Shown: positions 1 to 6,921, counted from the first letter of the stretch. The stretch is DNA of 7,735 bases from an uncultured Brevibacterium sp. (GCA_902489215.1 CABTZE010000095.1:1-7735), one strand, 5' to 3'. The notes: generated from the letters alone by a model not told the origin. Program-made: numbers and translations.

Positions 1-409
1 TGCCGTCGAGTTCAGCAATCCGCTCCAGACGCGAGCGCAGGCTGGGGTCTGTGCCCGGGAAGTTCATGACGTCGGTTGCCGCACGCACGTAGAGGCCGGA
101 GCCGCCCACCAGGATGGGCTGCACGCCGCGGGCTCGCATATCGGCGATGAGTTCACGGGCCTGCTGTTGGAATTCGCTGACGCTGGCATCTTGGGTCACG
201 TCGAGAACATCGAGCAGATGGTGTGGCACTCCCCTGGTTTCGGCCGGCGTGATTTTGGCTGTGCCGATGTCCATGCCGCGGTAGAACTGCATGGCGTCGG
301 CGTTGATGATTTCACCGCCGTAGTGTTCGGCAAGGCGCACCGCGAGGTCAGATTTGCCGGTTGCCGTTGCGCCGACGATGTTGATGACCGGACGGGCTGG
401 CGCTGTCAC
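1..409 (-). CDS. miaA: tRNA dimethylallyltransferase MiaA (N-terminal part, runs off the left edge)
   Basis: MiaA transfers the dimethylallyl group from DMAPP to N6 of adenosine 37 in tRNAs that read codons starting with U, giving i6A, the substrate of MiaB. Only the first 136 codons are present; the family is usually about 300 residues, so over half is missing beyond the window edge. Visible are the P-loop GATATGKS (residues 13-20; the usual second-position Pro is Ala), the conserved INADAMQFYRGMDIGTAK block that follows it, the PHHLLDVLD motif, and GGSGLYVRA, all typical of MiaA. The start is a GTG whose last two bases lie inside the TGA stop of the upstream gene (GTGA overlap, 406-409), so translation is probably coupled. 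No ATG lies between that stop and the P-loop. It is the third gene of the miaB operon. Identification is firm. Confidence 0.95.
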   Translation of the reverse strand, partial: MTAPARPVINIVGATATGKSDLAVRLAEHYGGEIINADAMQFYRGMDIGTAKITPAETRGVPHHLLDVLDVTQDASVSEFQQQARELIADMRARGVQPILVGGSGLYVRAATDVMNFPGTDPSLRSRLERIAELDG

Positions 410-1059
410 GGAAACTCCATCCGCAGCACGGCGGTGCGAGTGCCGAGGGTTTCTGCGTCGTAGTCAACGTGGACCTCAGGTTGGCCGTGAGCGCTCAGAA
501 GTCTCTGCAGCGACTCGGTGTTGGACGCGAAGGCGCGGGCGTCCCGTGCTGCTTGCGCCAGGGCCTGGGCTTGGCCGGCTTTGATCGCTTCCATGAGCGA
601 CCGGTCGTGTTCTGCCGCGCCTTCGACGGGGGCCAGGGGCCCATCTGGGGTCGAGGTGGCAGAGAAGTCGAAGGTGATGAGCGCGGCTTGTGCTCGGTCC
701 AGTGGGACGGGGGTTAGTCCCGCCTCGACCGCCAGCAGTGCTGCGGAGCCGGCGCGGGCGCAGGCGTCTTGGACAGCCTGCCGAGAGGCATCATCGGCCA
801 GTTCAGCGACTGCGTCCTGCCACGCGCTTCCGGTGAGGAGCTGTCCCGTGCGCATGTCGACACCTCGGTCGATGCCGTAGGGGCCAAGCCCCACGATCGG
901 GGTGTCAGCGTCTATGCCGAGTTCTGTGCTGCCGCCTGCGGCCCACACGATCGCTGTGAGCATGGCTTGGCGCAGCGTGTCTTCCGCTGGTGTCCGGGTG
1001 CGTGTCACGTCGGCCGTGTACACCGGCGCGGCAGGGACAACGGCGGCGCGGAAAGTCAT
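406..1059 (-). CDS. class III extradiol ring-cleavage dioxygenase subunit B-like protein, probably not a dioxygenase
   Basis: A 217-residue protein resembling the uncharacterised extradiol dioxygenase B-like proteins that sit beside miaA and miaB in actinobacteria. The supporting parts are the start MTFRAAVVPAAP, the alanine-rich central region, and the segment near residues 145-175 (FSATSTPDGPLAP, then EHDRSLMEAIKAGQAQAL), which corresponds to the family's MGDGS...APG...FD..v..AL..GD pattern. True class III enzymes bind Fe(II) through N-terminal histidines, often in an HPP motif; here that place reads VPAAPVY and the first 140 residues have no histidine, so catalysis is doubtful. The reading frame stays open upstream to 1155, but that extension lies in the miaB C-terminus; the ATG at 1059 shares an ATGA with the miaB stop and fits the family start. 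No clear Shine-Dalgarno is seen, consistent with translational coupling. A role in tRNA modification is only suggested by the neighbours. Confidence 0.8.
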   Translation of the reverse strand: MTFRAAVVPAAPVYTADVTRTRTPAEDTLRQAMLTAIVWAAGGSTELGIDADTPIVGLGPYGIDRGVDMRTGQLLTGSAWQDAVAELADDASRQAVQDACARAGSAALLAVEAGLTPVPLDRAQAALITFDFSATSTPDGPLAPVEGAAEHDRSLMEAIKAGQAQALAQAARDARAFASNTESLQRLLSAHGQPEVHVDYDAETLGTRTAVLRMEFP

Positions 1060-2528
1060 CGTGTGCGGATGGTCGGCATGCCCAGGACAGTGGGACCGGC
1101 GGGGCCTGCTGAGTTCGAGCCTGCACCGCAGCTGTCTGCCTGCGCGAGATCCCAAGCGTCACCGGCCGGGGATGTGCGCAGTGTGTACGGGGCGTCCGCG
1201 ATGAGGAAGTAGGGCTTGGCCTCCGTCAGAGTGGTGGTGACGAAGTCACCCGGGCGTACGGGAGTGTCCGGGTCAGCTTTGACGTGGACCAGCCGGTTGT
1301 CCCGGGCACGGCCTGAGAACCTGCCGTGTTCTTCATCGGGCAGTCCGGTCACGAGGATTTCGGCTTCCGTGCCGACCAGCGCCTCGTTCTCCTCCAAGGA
1401 GATGCGGTCCTGCAGAGCGGTCAGACGTTCGAAGCGCTCCTGGACGACGTCCTTGGGGATTTGGTTGTCCATTTCTGCTGCCGGGGTGCCGGGGCGGATG
1501 GAGTACTGGAACGTGAAGGCCTGGGCGAAGCGGGCCTGTTCGACGATGTCCATTGTGCCCTGGAAGTCCTCTTCGGTTTCCCCGGGGAAGCCGACGATGA
1601 TGTCGGTGGTGATGGCGGCGTTAGGGATACGTTCGCGCACTTTGTCGAGGATGCCCATAAACCGCTTGGTGCGGTAGGAGCGGCGCATGTCTTTAAGCAC
1701 TTTGTCCGATCCGGACTGCAGTGGCATGTGCAGCTGCGGCATGACGGTGGGGGTTTCGGCCATGGCGTCGATGACGTCGTCGGAGAATGCCGCCGGGTGT
1801 GGGCTGGTGAAGCGCACGCGTTCGATCCCGGGAACTTGTCCGACGGCGCGCAGCAGCTTGGCGAATGCGCCTTTGTCGCGGAATTCGGTGCCATAGGAGT
1901 TGACGTTCTGACCCAGCAGGGTCACCTCAACAACGCCTTCGGCGGCGAGTGCTTCGACTTCGGCGAGGATGTCGCCGGGGCGGCGGTCTTTCTCTTTGCC
2001 GCGCAGGGCCGGGACGATGCAGAAGGTGCACGTGTTGTTGCAGCCAACCGAGATCGACACCCAGCCAGAGTGGGTGGATTCGCGGCGGGGGGGCAGGGTT
2101 GAGGGGAAGACGTCGAGGCTTTCTTTGATCTCGACTTGGGCTTCCTGGTTGTGGCGCGCCCTTTCCAGCAGAACCGGCAGGGATCCCATGTTGTGGGTGC
2201 CGAAGACAACGTCAACCCAGGGGGCGCGTTTGATGATGGTGTCGCGGTCTTTCTGCGCCATGCAGCCGCCGACGGCGATCTGCATGCCGGGGCGCTGTTC
2301 TTTGACTTCGGCCAGGCGGCCGAGGTTTCCGTAGAGACGGTTGTCGGCGTTTTCGCGTACCGCGCAGGTGTTGAAGACGACGATGTCTGCCTGTTCGCCG
2401 GCATCCGCTGGGGAGTATCCGGCGTCGTCAAGGAGCCCCGAGAGCCGTTCGGAGTCGTGCACGTTCATTTGGCACCCGTAGGTTTTGACCTCGTAGGTGC
2501 GCGGGTGTGCGGTTGTTGTGTCAGTCAT
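1056..2528 (-). CDS. miaB: tRNA-2-methylthio-N6-dimethylallyladenosine synthase MiaB
   Basis: Radical SAM methylthiotransferase that turns i6A37 into ms2i6A37 in tRNA, using two [4Fe-4S] clusters in the cytoplasm. Numbered from the ATG at 2528 (490 residues), the N-terminal MTTase domain carries the three auxiliary-cluster cysteines C19 (YGCQMN), C55 (FNTCAVRENA) and C89 (GGCMAQ). The radical SAM domain has CX3CX2C at C163, C167 and C170 (GCNNTCTFC). A TRAM RNA-binding domain spans about 380-445, followed by a 45-residue Gly/Ala/Pro-rich tail of no known function. Start choice: GAGG at 2534-2537 lies 5 bases before ATG 2528, and homologues begin close to this point; an in-frame ATG at 2543 adds MTEAT and would suit a leaderless mRNA. 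The stop overlaps the next start by ATGA. It leads the miaB-dioxygenase-like-miaA operon, so MiaB and its substrate-producing enzyme are made together. Confidence 0.97.
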   Translation of the reverse strand: MTDTTTAHPRTYEVKTYGCQMNVHDSERLSGLLDDAGYSPADAGEQADIVVFNTCAVRENADNRLYGNLGRLAEVKEQRPGMQIAVGGCMAQKDRDTIIKRAPWVDVVFGTHNMGSLPVLLERARHNQEAQVEIKESLDVFPSTLPPRRESTHSGWVSISVGCNNTCTFCIVPALRGKEKDRRPGDILAEVEALAAEGVVEVTLLGQNVNSYGTEFRDKGAFAKLLRAVGQVPGIERVRFTSPHPAAFSDDVIDAMAETPTVMPQLHMPLQSGSDKVLKDMRRSYRTKRFMGILDKVRERIPNAAITTDIIVGFPGETEEDFQGTMDIVEQARFAQAFTFQYSIRPGTPAAEMDNQIPKDVVQERFERLTALQDRISLEENEALVGTEAEILVTGLPDEEHGRFSGRARDNRLVHVKADPDTPVRPGDFVTTTLTEAKPYFLIADAPYTLRTSPAGDAWDLAQADSCGAGSNSAGPAGPTVLGMPTIRTR

Positions 2529-2551
2529 CGTTGCCTCAGTCATCAGGCGTC

Positions 2552-2557
2552 ATTCTA
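2552..2557 (-). promoter_or_regulatory. putative -10 element of the miaB operon
   Basis: TAGAAT on the minus strand matches TANNNT and five of six bases of TATAAT. It ends 8 bases before the ATG at 2543, so transcription would start at or next to that ATG. The message would be leaderless from 2543, or carry a leader of about 15 bases that includes the GAGG in front of ATG 2528. The -35 position (GCAGAA at 17-base spacing) is poor. Inference from motif and spacing only. Confidence 0.45.
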
Positions 2558-2613
2558 GCCGTTGGGTGTGCGGGTTCTGCAGTGTCGTATGGCCTGTGAT
2601 GCCGATGTCACTG

Positions 2614-2622
2614 TGGAATACT
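2614..2622 (+). promoter_or_regulatory. putative extended -10 element of the FAD oxidoreductase gene
   Basis: TGG followed by AATACT (2617-2622) resembles an extended -10 (TGN plus four of six bases of TATAAT). It ends 7 bases before the ATG at 2630, and no Shine-Dalgarno is present in that gap (GCACACC), so the transcript would be leaderless. The -35 position (CTGTGA at 17-base spacing) is weak. It faces away from the miaB -10, with about 60 bases between the two elements. Confidence 0.35.
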
Positions 2623-2629
2623 GCACACC

Positions 2630-4144
2630 ATGAGCAGCGAGTGCCCTGACGTTGTTGTCATCGGTTCGGGCCCGAATGGTTTGGCGGCTGCCGTGACTGC
2701 CGCACGGGCTGGTCTGCGGGTGGTCGTGTATGAGGCTCAGCCAACACTGGGCGGTGGAGCGCGCACTGCGGATCTGGGTTTGGCTGATGGGGTTGTGCAC
2801 GATCTGTGTTCGGCTGTTCATCCGCTCGCTGTTGCTTCGCCTTTCTTTTCTGCTTTTGATCTGCCTTCCCGAGGTGTTGATCTGGTTCTGCCGGAAGCCT
2901 CCTACGCGCATCCGCTTGAGGATGAGCCGACCGCCGTTGCCTGGCACAGCCTGGATCGGACGGCTGCCGAATTGGGTGTTGACGGTTCTCGTTGGCGTGA
3001 TCTGTTCTTGCCTTTGCTTGAAGCCCCCGATGCGGTAGTCGCCCTGGGTCTGGGGTCGAAGCGCGGGGTGCCGCGTGAACTTCTGAACGTCCGAGGTGCC
3101 GCTGCGGCCGCGAGCTTTGTTGGTTCGGTGGCCAAGGTCGCACGGACCGGAGGTTCGGGATTGTTTTCTGGTACTCGGGCGCGTGCGCTGTTGGGTGGGG
3201 TGGCCGCCCACTCCCCTGGGCGGCTTGGAACGCTGTCATCTGCGGGTGTGGGACTTATGCTCGCGATGACGGGCCACTTGGGCGGTTGGCCGATTCCACG
3301 CGGTGGTTCTCAGGCGATTGTGAATGCTCTTGTGGCGGATATTGAGGCCCATGGCGGTTCGTTTGTCACGGGTGCTCATATTTCCGATTCTTCCCAGTTG
3401 CCGCCGGCGCGGGCCTATCTGTGCGATACGACTGCAGAGGCTGCTGCAGAAATCTTCGCTGACCATTTGTCCGGCTCAGTGAAGAGAAGCATGCGGTCTC
3501 TTGGCCATGGCAGTGGTGCTGCGAAGGTTGACTTTGTGCTGTCGGGCCCTGTTCCGTGGCGTGATCCGGATGTCGGGAGGGCCGGTACGGTGCACCTGGG
3601 AGGCACGCGGTCGGAAATCGCTGCATCACAGCATGCGGTCTCCCGAGGTGTGATGCCGCCGTTGCCGCTGGTTCTTGCGAGTGATCCGACGGTTGCTGAT
3701 CCATCACGTGAGGTGAGCGGTCTGCGTCCGCTGTGGACCTATGCTCATGTGCCCTTGGGGTGTTCCGTTGATGTTACGGAGCATGTGGTCCGGCAGGTTG
3801 AGCGTTTTGCGCCTGGTTTCCGCGATGTTGTTGTTGCTTCGCGTTGTGTTCCTGCATCAAGGATGAGTGAGCACAACGCGAATTATGTTGGCGGTGATAT
3901 TGCTGCTGGCAGTGTTGACGCATATCGCCTTGTGGCACGGCCTCGGTTGGCGTGGGATCCCTATTCTTTTGGTTTGGTCCGCACTGTCGATGGGACGACG
4001 GCCGGGGCTGCGCTGTGTTCAGCGGCTGCCGTGCCGGGCCCCGGCGTGCATGGTGTTTGCGGTTATGAGGCAATGCGCACGGTACTGCGCAAAACCTTCG
4101 GCATAAACGAGCGCATCAACTTGAGTCCCCGGTCGGACAGCTGA
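2630..4144 (+). CDS. FAD-dependent oxidoreductase, phytoene desaturase-like (COG1233 family)
   Basis: A 504-residue flavoprotein. The N-terminus has a classic Rossmann dinucleotide-binding motif, GSGPNG at 12-17, with the acidic ribose-binding residue E35 at the end of the second strand (VVVYEA). The family signature WPIPRGGSQAIVNAL lies at 220-234. The C-terminal part (NYVGGDIAAG, then RPRLAWDPY, CSAAAVPGPGVHGVCGYEA) closes the FAD site and is typical of the amine-oxidase/phytoene-desaturase-like NAD(P)/FAD proteins of actinobacteria. No signal peptide or membrane segment is seen, so it is probably cytoplasmic. The substrate cannot be told: no carotenoid genes (crtB, crtE) are nearby. It is the only plus-strand gene, divergent from miaB and convergent with recX, 41 bases away. 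It uses many T-ending codons (gtt, gct, gat), but this fits the G/T-rich plus strand here and is not by itself a sign of transfer. Family assignment is firm, function open. Confidence 0.88.
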   Translation: MSSECPDVVVIGSGPNGLAAAVTAARAGLRVVVYEAQPTLGGGARTADLGLADGVVHDLCSAVHPLAVASPFFSAFDLPSRGVDLVLPEASYAHPLEDEPTAVAWHSLDRTAAELGVDGSRWRDLFLPLLEAPDAVVALGLGSKRGVPRELLNVRGAAAAASFVGSVAKVARTGGSGLFSGTRARALLGGVAAHSPGRLGTLSSAGVGLMLAMTGHLGGWPIPRGGSQAIVNALVADIEAHGGSFVTGAHISDSSQLPPARAYLCDTTAEAAAEIFADHLSGSVKRSMRSLGHGSGAAKVDFVLSGPVPWRDPDVGRAGTVHLGGTRSEIAASQHAVSRGVMPPLPLVLASDPTVADPSREVSGLRPLWTYAHVPLGCSVDVTEHVVRQVERFAPGFRDVVVASRCVPASRMSEHNANYVGGDIAAGSVDAYRLVARPRLAWDPYSFGLVRTVDGTTAGAALCSAAAVPGPGVHGVCGYEAMRTVLRKTFGINERINLSPRSDS

Positions 4145-4185
4145 CCGTTGAGGGGTTGGCCCCAGAACACGCCCAGCCGGCGACG

Positions 4186-4755
4186 TCAAACTTCGTCGAG
4201 TGCTCGGCGAGTGACGTCGAGGCAGATGCCCGTGGGGAATCCGCGACGAGCGAGCATGCCGAGGATTCTGCGTTCCCGAACTTCTCTGGGAAGCCCACGG
4301 GTGCTGTGTGCCTTTTTCATGGCGACAGAGAACGCGAGTTCGTGTTCGTCTTCTGCTTGGACGTCGTCGAGGGCTTCTGCCACGGCACCGTCAGGCAGAC
4401 CCTTTTTGCGCATCTGCAGGCGCAGTGCTTTCTTTGAAAGGCTGCGGCTCTGTCGTTGGGCGCGCACGTAGCCGTGAGCGTAGGCCCTGTCGTCGAGCAG
4501 GTTTGCGTTGGTGAGTTTGTCGATCAGGGTGTCGACGACGTCTTCTGGGTGTTCTTTCTTCAGCAGTTTGTCGCGCAGTTCAGCTGAGGAATGGTCGCGG
4601 GCACTGAGGATGTTGAGTGCCCGTTTTTTGGCCCGCTTGTACTCAGGGTCGTCTGAGGGGATGCGGTAGTCGTCGCGATTCCCCGCGGCGTGTTCCGCGG
4701 AGATCGCGTCGATTTGGTCCTGCAGCTGGCGAACAGTGCCAACTGTGTCAGGCAT
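4186..4755 (-). CDS. recX: regulatory protein RecX
   Basis: RecX binds RecA filaments and limits their growth and ATPase and coprotease activity. The 189-residue protein is nearly all helical, as expected for its three-helix repeats. A first repeat begins near residue 37 (EYKRAKKRALNILSARDHSSAELRDKL). The family's LLDDRAYAHGYV signature is at 86-97, then a basic stretch (SLSKKALRLQMRKKGL, 105-120) and a final repeat ending in RRGFPTGICLDVTRRAL. The first 36 residues are a charged extension of the kind common in actinobacterial RecX. The ATG lies 8 bases inside the end of recA, and AGGAGG at 4768-4773, within recA, stands 12 bases before it, rather far for a Shine-Dalgarno, so reinitiation after recA may matter. 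It should be made from the recA transcript and rise with it after DNA damage. The gene ends 41 bases from the convergent oxidoreductase; no strong terminator lies between them. Confidence 0.95.
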   Translation of the reverse strand: MPDTVGTVRQLQDQIDAISAEHAAGNRDDYRIPSDDPEYKRAKKRALNILSARDHSSAELRDKLLKKEHPEDVVDTLIDKLTNANLLDDRAYAHGYVRAQRQSRSLSKKALRLQMRKKGLPDGAVAEALDDVQAEDEHELAFSVAMKKAHSTRGLPREVRERRILGMLARRGFPTGICLDVTRRALDEV

Positions 4756-5824
4756 TGGCCGGAGCTTCCTCCTGGTCTTCCGCTGGTTCTTCCGAGCCGA
4801 CGATGCCCAGCTTGGTCAGGATCTTCAGTTCGATTTCGTCACGCAGATCCGGGTTGTCCGCAAGGAAACGGCGCACGTTCTCCTTGCCCTGACCCAGCTG
4901 GTCACCGTCATAGGTGAACCAGGAACCTGATTTGCGGATGATTCCGTTGTCGACACCCATGTCGATGATGCTGCCTTCGCGGGAAATTCCCTTGCCGTAG
5001 ATGATGTCGAATTCGGCCTGCTTGAAGGGCGGAGCAACCTTGTTCTTGACGACCTTCGCGCGGGTCTTGTTGCCGACTGCGTCCGCGCCTTCCTTGAGGG
5101 TTTCGATGCGGCGGACGTCAATGCGCACGGAAGCGTAGAACTTCAGGGCCTTACCACCGGAGGTGACTTCGGGCGAGCCGAAGAAGACGCCGACTTTTTC
5201 ACGGAGCTGGTTGATGAAGATCGCGGTGGTCTTGGAGTTGGCGAGAGCACCGGTGATCTTGCGCAGCGCCTGCGACATGAGGCGGGCCTGCAGACCCACG
5301 TGGGAGTCACCCATTTCGCCTTCGATTTCAGCCTTGGGAACAAGAGCTGCAACGGAGTCGATGACGATGATGTCAAGGGCGCCGGAGCGGATGAGCATGT
5401 CCGCAATTTCGAGTGCCTGTTCACCGGTGTCAGGCTGAGACACAAGAAGGTTGTCGGTGTCGACGCCGAGAGCCTTGGCGTATACCGGGTCGAGCGCGTG
5501 TTCAGCGTCGATGAACGCCGCGATGCCGCCGGCCTTCTGGGCGCTTGCCACAGCGTGGAGGGCGACCGTGGTCTTACCGGACGATTCCGGTCCATAGATT
5601 TCGATGACACGGCCGCGCGGGAGACCGCCGACGCCGAGCGCTACGTCAAGAGCAAGCGAGCCGGTGGGAATCGCTTCGATGGGCGGACGCTGGTCGTCGC
5701 CCAAACGCATAACCGCGCCCTTGCCGTACTGGCGGTCAATCTGCCCCAGAGCCGAGTCAAGAGCTTTCGCCTTCTGTTCCGCCGCACGCTCTTCAGCAGT
5801 GCGGGATGCTGGCTTTTCTGCCAT
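4748..5824 (-). CDS. recA: recombinase RecA
   Basis: RecA forms ATP-dependent filaments on single-stranded DNA, carries out strand exchange in recombinational repair, and triggers LexA self-cleavage. All hallmarks are present in 358 residues: Walker A GPESSGKT (78-85), the IDAEHALD block with the catalytic Glu (E108), Walker B DIIVID (151-156), loop L1 (about 166-175, EIEGEMGDSH), the FINQLREKVGVFFGSPEVTSGG region including loop L2 (203-224), and a short acidic C-terminal tail (from 345). No intein interrupts it, unlike recA of Mycobacterium tuberculosis or M. leprae. The start has a strong AGGAGG (5829-5834) 4 bases upstream and matches the family N-terminus. recX follows with an 8-base overlap. 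The upstream region carries a LexA box, a PafBC-type promoter and a DnaA box (see those entries), so damage induction by two routes is expected. Function certain. Confidence 0.99.
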   Translation of the reverse strand: MAEKPASRTAEERAAEQKAKALDSALGQIDRQYGKGAVMRLGDDQRPPIEAIPTGSLALDVALGVGGLPRGRVIEIYGPESSGKTTVALHAVASAQKAGGIAAFIDAEHALDPVYAKALGVDTDNLLVSQPDTGEQALEIADMLIRSGALDIIVIDSVAALVPKAEIEGEMGDSHVGLQARLMSQALRKITGALANSKTTAIFINQLREKVGVFFGSPEVTSGGKALKFYASVRIDVRRIETLKEGADAVGNKTRAKVVKNKVAPPFKQAEFDIIYGKGISREGSIIDMGVDNGIIRKSGSWFTYDGDQLGQGKENVRRFLADNPDLRDEIELKILTKLGIVGSEEPAEDQEEAPANA

Positions 5825-5853
5825 GGATCCTCCTCATTTGACGTTGTGCTCTG

Positions 5854-5876
5854 ACTGTAGACCGAGGCACTGACAT
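5854..5876 (-). promoter_or_regulatory. proximal recA promoter, PafBC-dependent (RecA-NDp) type
   Basis: On the minus strand ATGTCAGTG (5876-5868) is followed by 8 bases and TACAGT (5859-5854). The published mycobacterial LexA-independent damage promoter is TTGTCRGTG-N8-TANNNT, read by the PafBC activator; this copy differs only in the first base and has the exact spacing. Transcription would start near 5847, giving a leader of about 20-25 bases that includes the recA Shine-Dalgarno. The match is seen in the sequence; use of the promoter is inferred. Confidence 0.75.
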
Positions 5877-5897
5877 AGAAAATGCCGAACCGAAAGC

Positions 5898-5906
5898 TGT
5901 GGATAA
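5898..5906 (-). promoter_or_regulatory. DnaA box in the recA upstream region
   Basis: TTATCCACA on the minus strand is a perfect consensus DnaA box. It lies between the LexA box and the PafBC-type promoter. There is no cluster of boxes, AT-rich unwinding region or dnaA/dnaN gene here, so this is not an origin; it may be a DnaA regulatory or titration site, or chance. Confidence 0.5.
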
Positions 5907-5925
5907 CTTTTTCGACGGCACGACA

Positions 5926-5954
5926 ACAATACATCGACCCGAACACGTGTTCTA
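5926..5954 (-). promoter_or_regulatory. putative distal recA promoter overlapping the LexA box
   Basis: On the minus strand TATTGT (5931-5926, four of six bases of TATAAT) lies 17 bases after TAGAAC (5954-5949, a weak -35). The LexA palindrome falls on the -35 end and the spacer, where bound repressor would block RNA polymerase. Transcription would start near 5919, giving a leader of about 95 bases. The elements are individually weak; the position of the operator is the main support. Confidence 0.35.
5941..5952 (-). promoter_or_regulatory. LexA binding site (SOS box) of recA
   Basis: GAACACGTGTTC is a perfect 12-bp palindrome matching the Gram-positive/actinobacterial LexA operator GAAC-N4-GTTC. 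It lies 117 bases upstream of the recA start codon and over a candidate promoter. Repression of recA-recX by LexA, relieved after DNA damage, is expected. Since the site is symmetric, the strand given is that of the target gene. Confidence 0.88.
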
Positions 5955-6036
5955 TATTGCCCTCGGCGTGTCTGCGGGGAACACTGCCACGCAAGATCTG
6001 GGAGGCCCCGCTGCTCAGCAAGGCGCGCAGGGATAC

Positions 6037-6921
6037 TTACCTGTTGGCACGGTTTTCATCAAGACAGTTCTGCTTCTTGCAGTGCTCGCCGACCACGTAC
6101 TTTTCGTACCGGTAGATCGTCACATCACGCGGCGGGCTCGTCTTTTCGGCTGTTCCTTCAATGTCCGTCCACGGGCCATTGCCCACGCGGAACCTGCCCT
6201 CATACTTCACAGTGACTGTCACTTTCACGTGCTCAGCTTCGCTGTACACGTGATAGAAGCCAGCGCGCTCCAAACTCACCGGCTTACGCCACGGCGAATG
6301 CGTCCACTTGACTGTTCCGTCACCAAAATCCCACCGCCACGAAACAGGGACTGCTTCGACTGTCACTTCCTGGCCCAACATCGTCAGAGTCTTCGTCTGC
6401 GTGGTGTCATCCGTCCAAAACGCTGTGCGCTTGCCAGCAACACCCCAACCATCCGGCCATACATGAACCTCCGCGCCCGTCAAAGGAACGGACTGGAAAT
6501 CCCGCTGCGTAACAACAGGAACAGCCGGTTCGGCAGGTTCACCCTGCACAGGTGCGCGCCCACCCGATGGCTTCCCGGGTTGAGCCGGCTGCCGCGGCTG
6601 CTCATACCGAACCCAACACTGACCACCATCGACACTGATCACGCGCCCGCCACACCGGTTATGCCAACGCACAGGAGGCGGAGACGGCTTTCGCGGACCC
6701 GACTTCTTCGTGCTGTCCGTTGGCCGCCGGTGTTCAGCCTGAGGCTTTCCCTTAGGTGAACTCCGCGGAGTTTTCGGCTTGTTCCCCTCCTTGTCCTTGG
6801 TGTTTACGCATTCGTACCGTCCCATGTTCAGCTGACAGTTTGCGGCCTGTGCGGGAACCGCTAAACACACTTCAACAATCAGCAACGCTGTAAAACCAGC
6901 GGCGACTTTTAACCAGCGCAT
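6037..6921 (-). CDS. secreted PKD-domain protein of unknown function
   Basis: A 294-residue exported protein. Residues 1-26 form a Sec signal peptide (MRWLK, then a hydrophobic core, cleavage after AQA). A basic Pro/Lys-rich disordered linker follows at about 41-83, and a second Pro/Gly-rich linker at about 108-137. The C-terminal third has a PKD-type beta-sandwich: WRWDFGDGT at 196-203, with GFYHVY and VKVTVTVKY (221-240) as the later strands. The mature protein has six cysteines in three close pairs (29/38, 90/102, 281/286), which suggests disulfides. No membrane anchor or sorting signal follows the signal peptide, so it is probably released or held through the lipoprotein partner. Its ATG overlaps the end of the upstream lipoprotein gene by 13 bases with no clear Shine-Dalgarno, implying coupled translation. 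PKD domains usually mediate binding at the cell surface; the ligand here is unknown. A stop at 6037 leaves 212 bases before recA. Confidence 0.8.
   Translation of the reverse strand: MRWLKVAAGFTALLIVEVCLAVPAQAANCQLNMGRYECVNTKDKEGNKPKTPRSSPKGKPQAEHRRPTDSTKKSGPRKPSPPPVRWHNRCGGRVISVDGGQCWVRYEQPRQPAQPGKPSGGRAPVQGEPAEPAVPVVTQRDFQSVPLTGAEVHVWPDGWGVAGKRTAFWTDDTTQTKTLTMLGQEVTVEAVPVSWRWDFGDGTVKWTHSPWRKPVSLERAGFYHVYSEAEHVKVTVTVKYEGRFRVGNGPWTDIEGTAEKTSPPRDVTIYRYEKYVVGEHCKKQNCLDENRANR

Noticed and set aside
1060..1155. Longer N-terminus of the dioxygenase-like protein
   Set aside because: It would lie entirely within the miaB C-terminus and is Arg/His/Pro-rich; the ATGA-coupled start at 1059 fits the family.
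1326..2102. Long plus-strand open frame (258 codons) opposite miaB
   Set aside because: miaB on the other strand is certain, and the antisense translation has no recognisable domain. Long antisense frames are expected in GC-biased coding DNA.
2555..3211. Minus-strand open frame (218 codons) opposite the FAD oxidoreductase
   Set aside because: The plus-strand protein has clear FAD motifs in the same region; the antisense product is low-complexity Arg/Gln/Ser-rich.
2630..4144. Oxidoreductase gene as horizontally acquired, from its T-ending codons
   Set aside because: The plus strand is G/T-heavy over the whole left part of the window, so a plus-strand gene is expected to use such codons without transfer.
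4152..4163. GGGG-TTGG-CCCC hairpin between the oxidoreductase and recX, as a terminator
   Set aside because: The stem is only 4 base pairs and no T-run follows on either strand. It is too weak to call.
5870..5960. Replication origin, given the DnaA box and the skew change
   Set aside because: There is only a single box, no AT-rich unwinding region and no dnaA or dnaN; the skew change also has the wrong direction for an origin.
5899..6759. Plus-strand open frame (286 codons) opposite the PKD gene
   Set aside because: The translation is rich in Arg, His, Pro and Thr with no fold or motif, whereas the minus strand shows a signal peptide and a PKD FGDGT motif.
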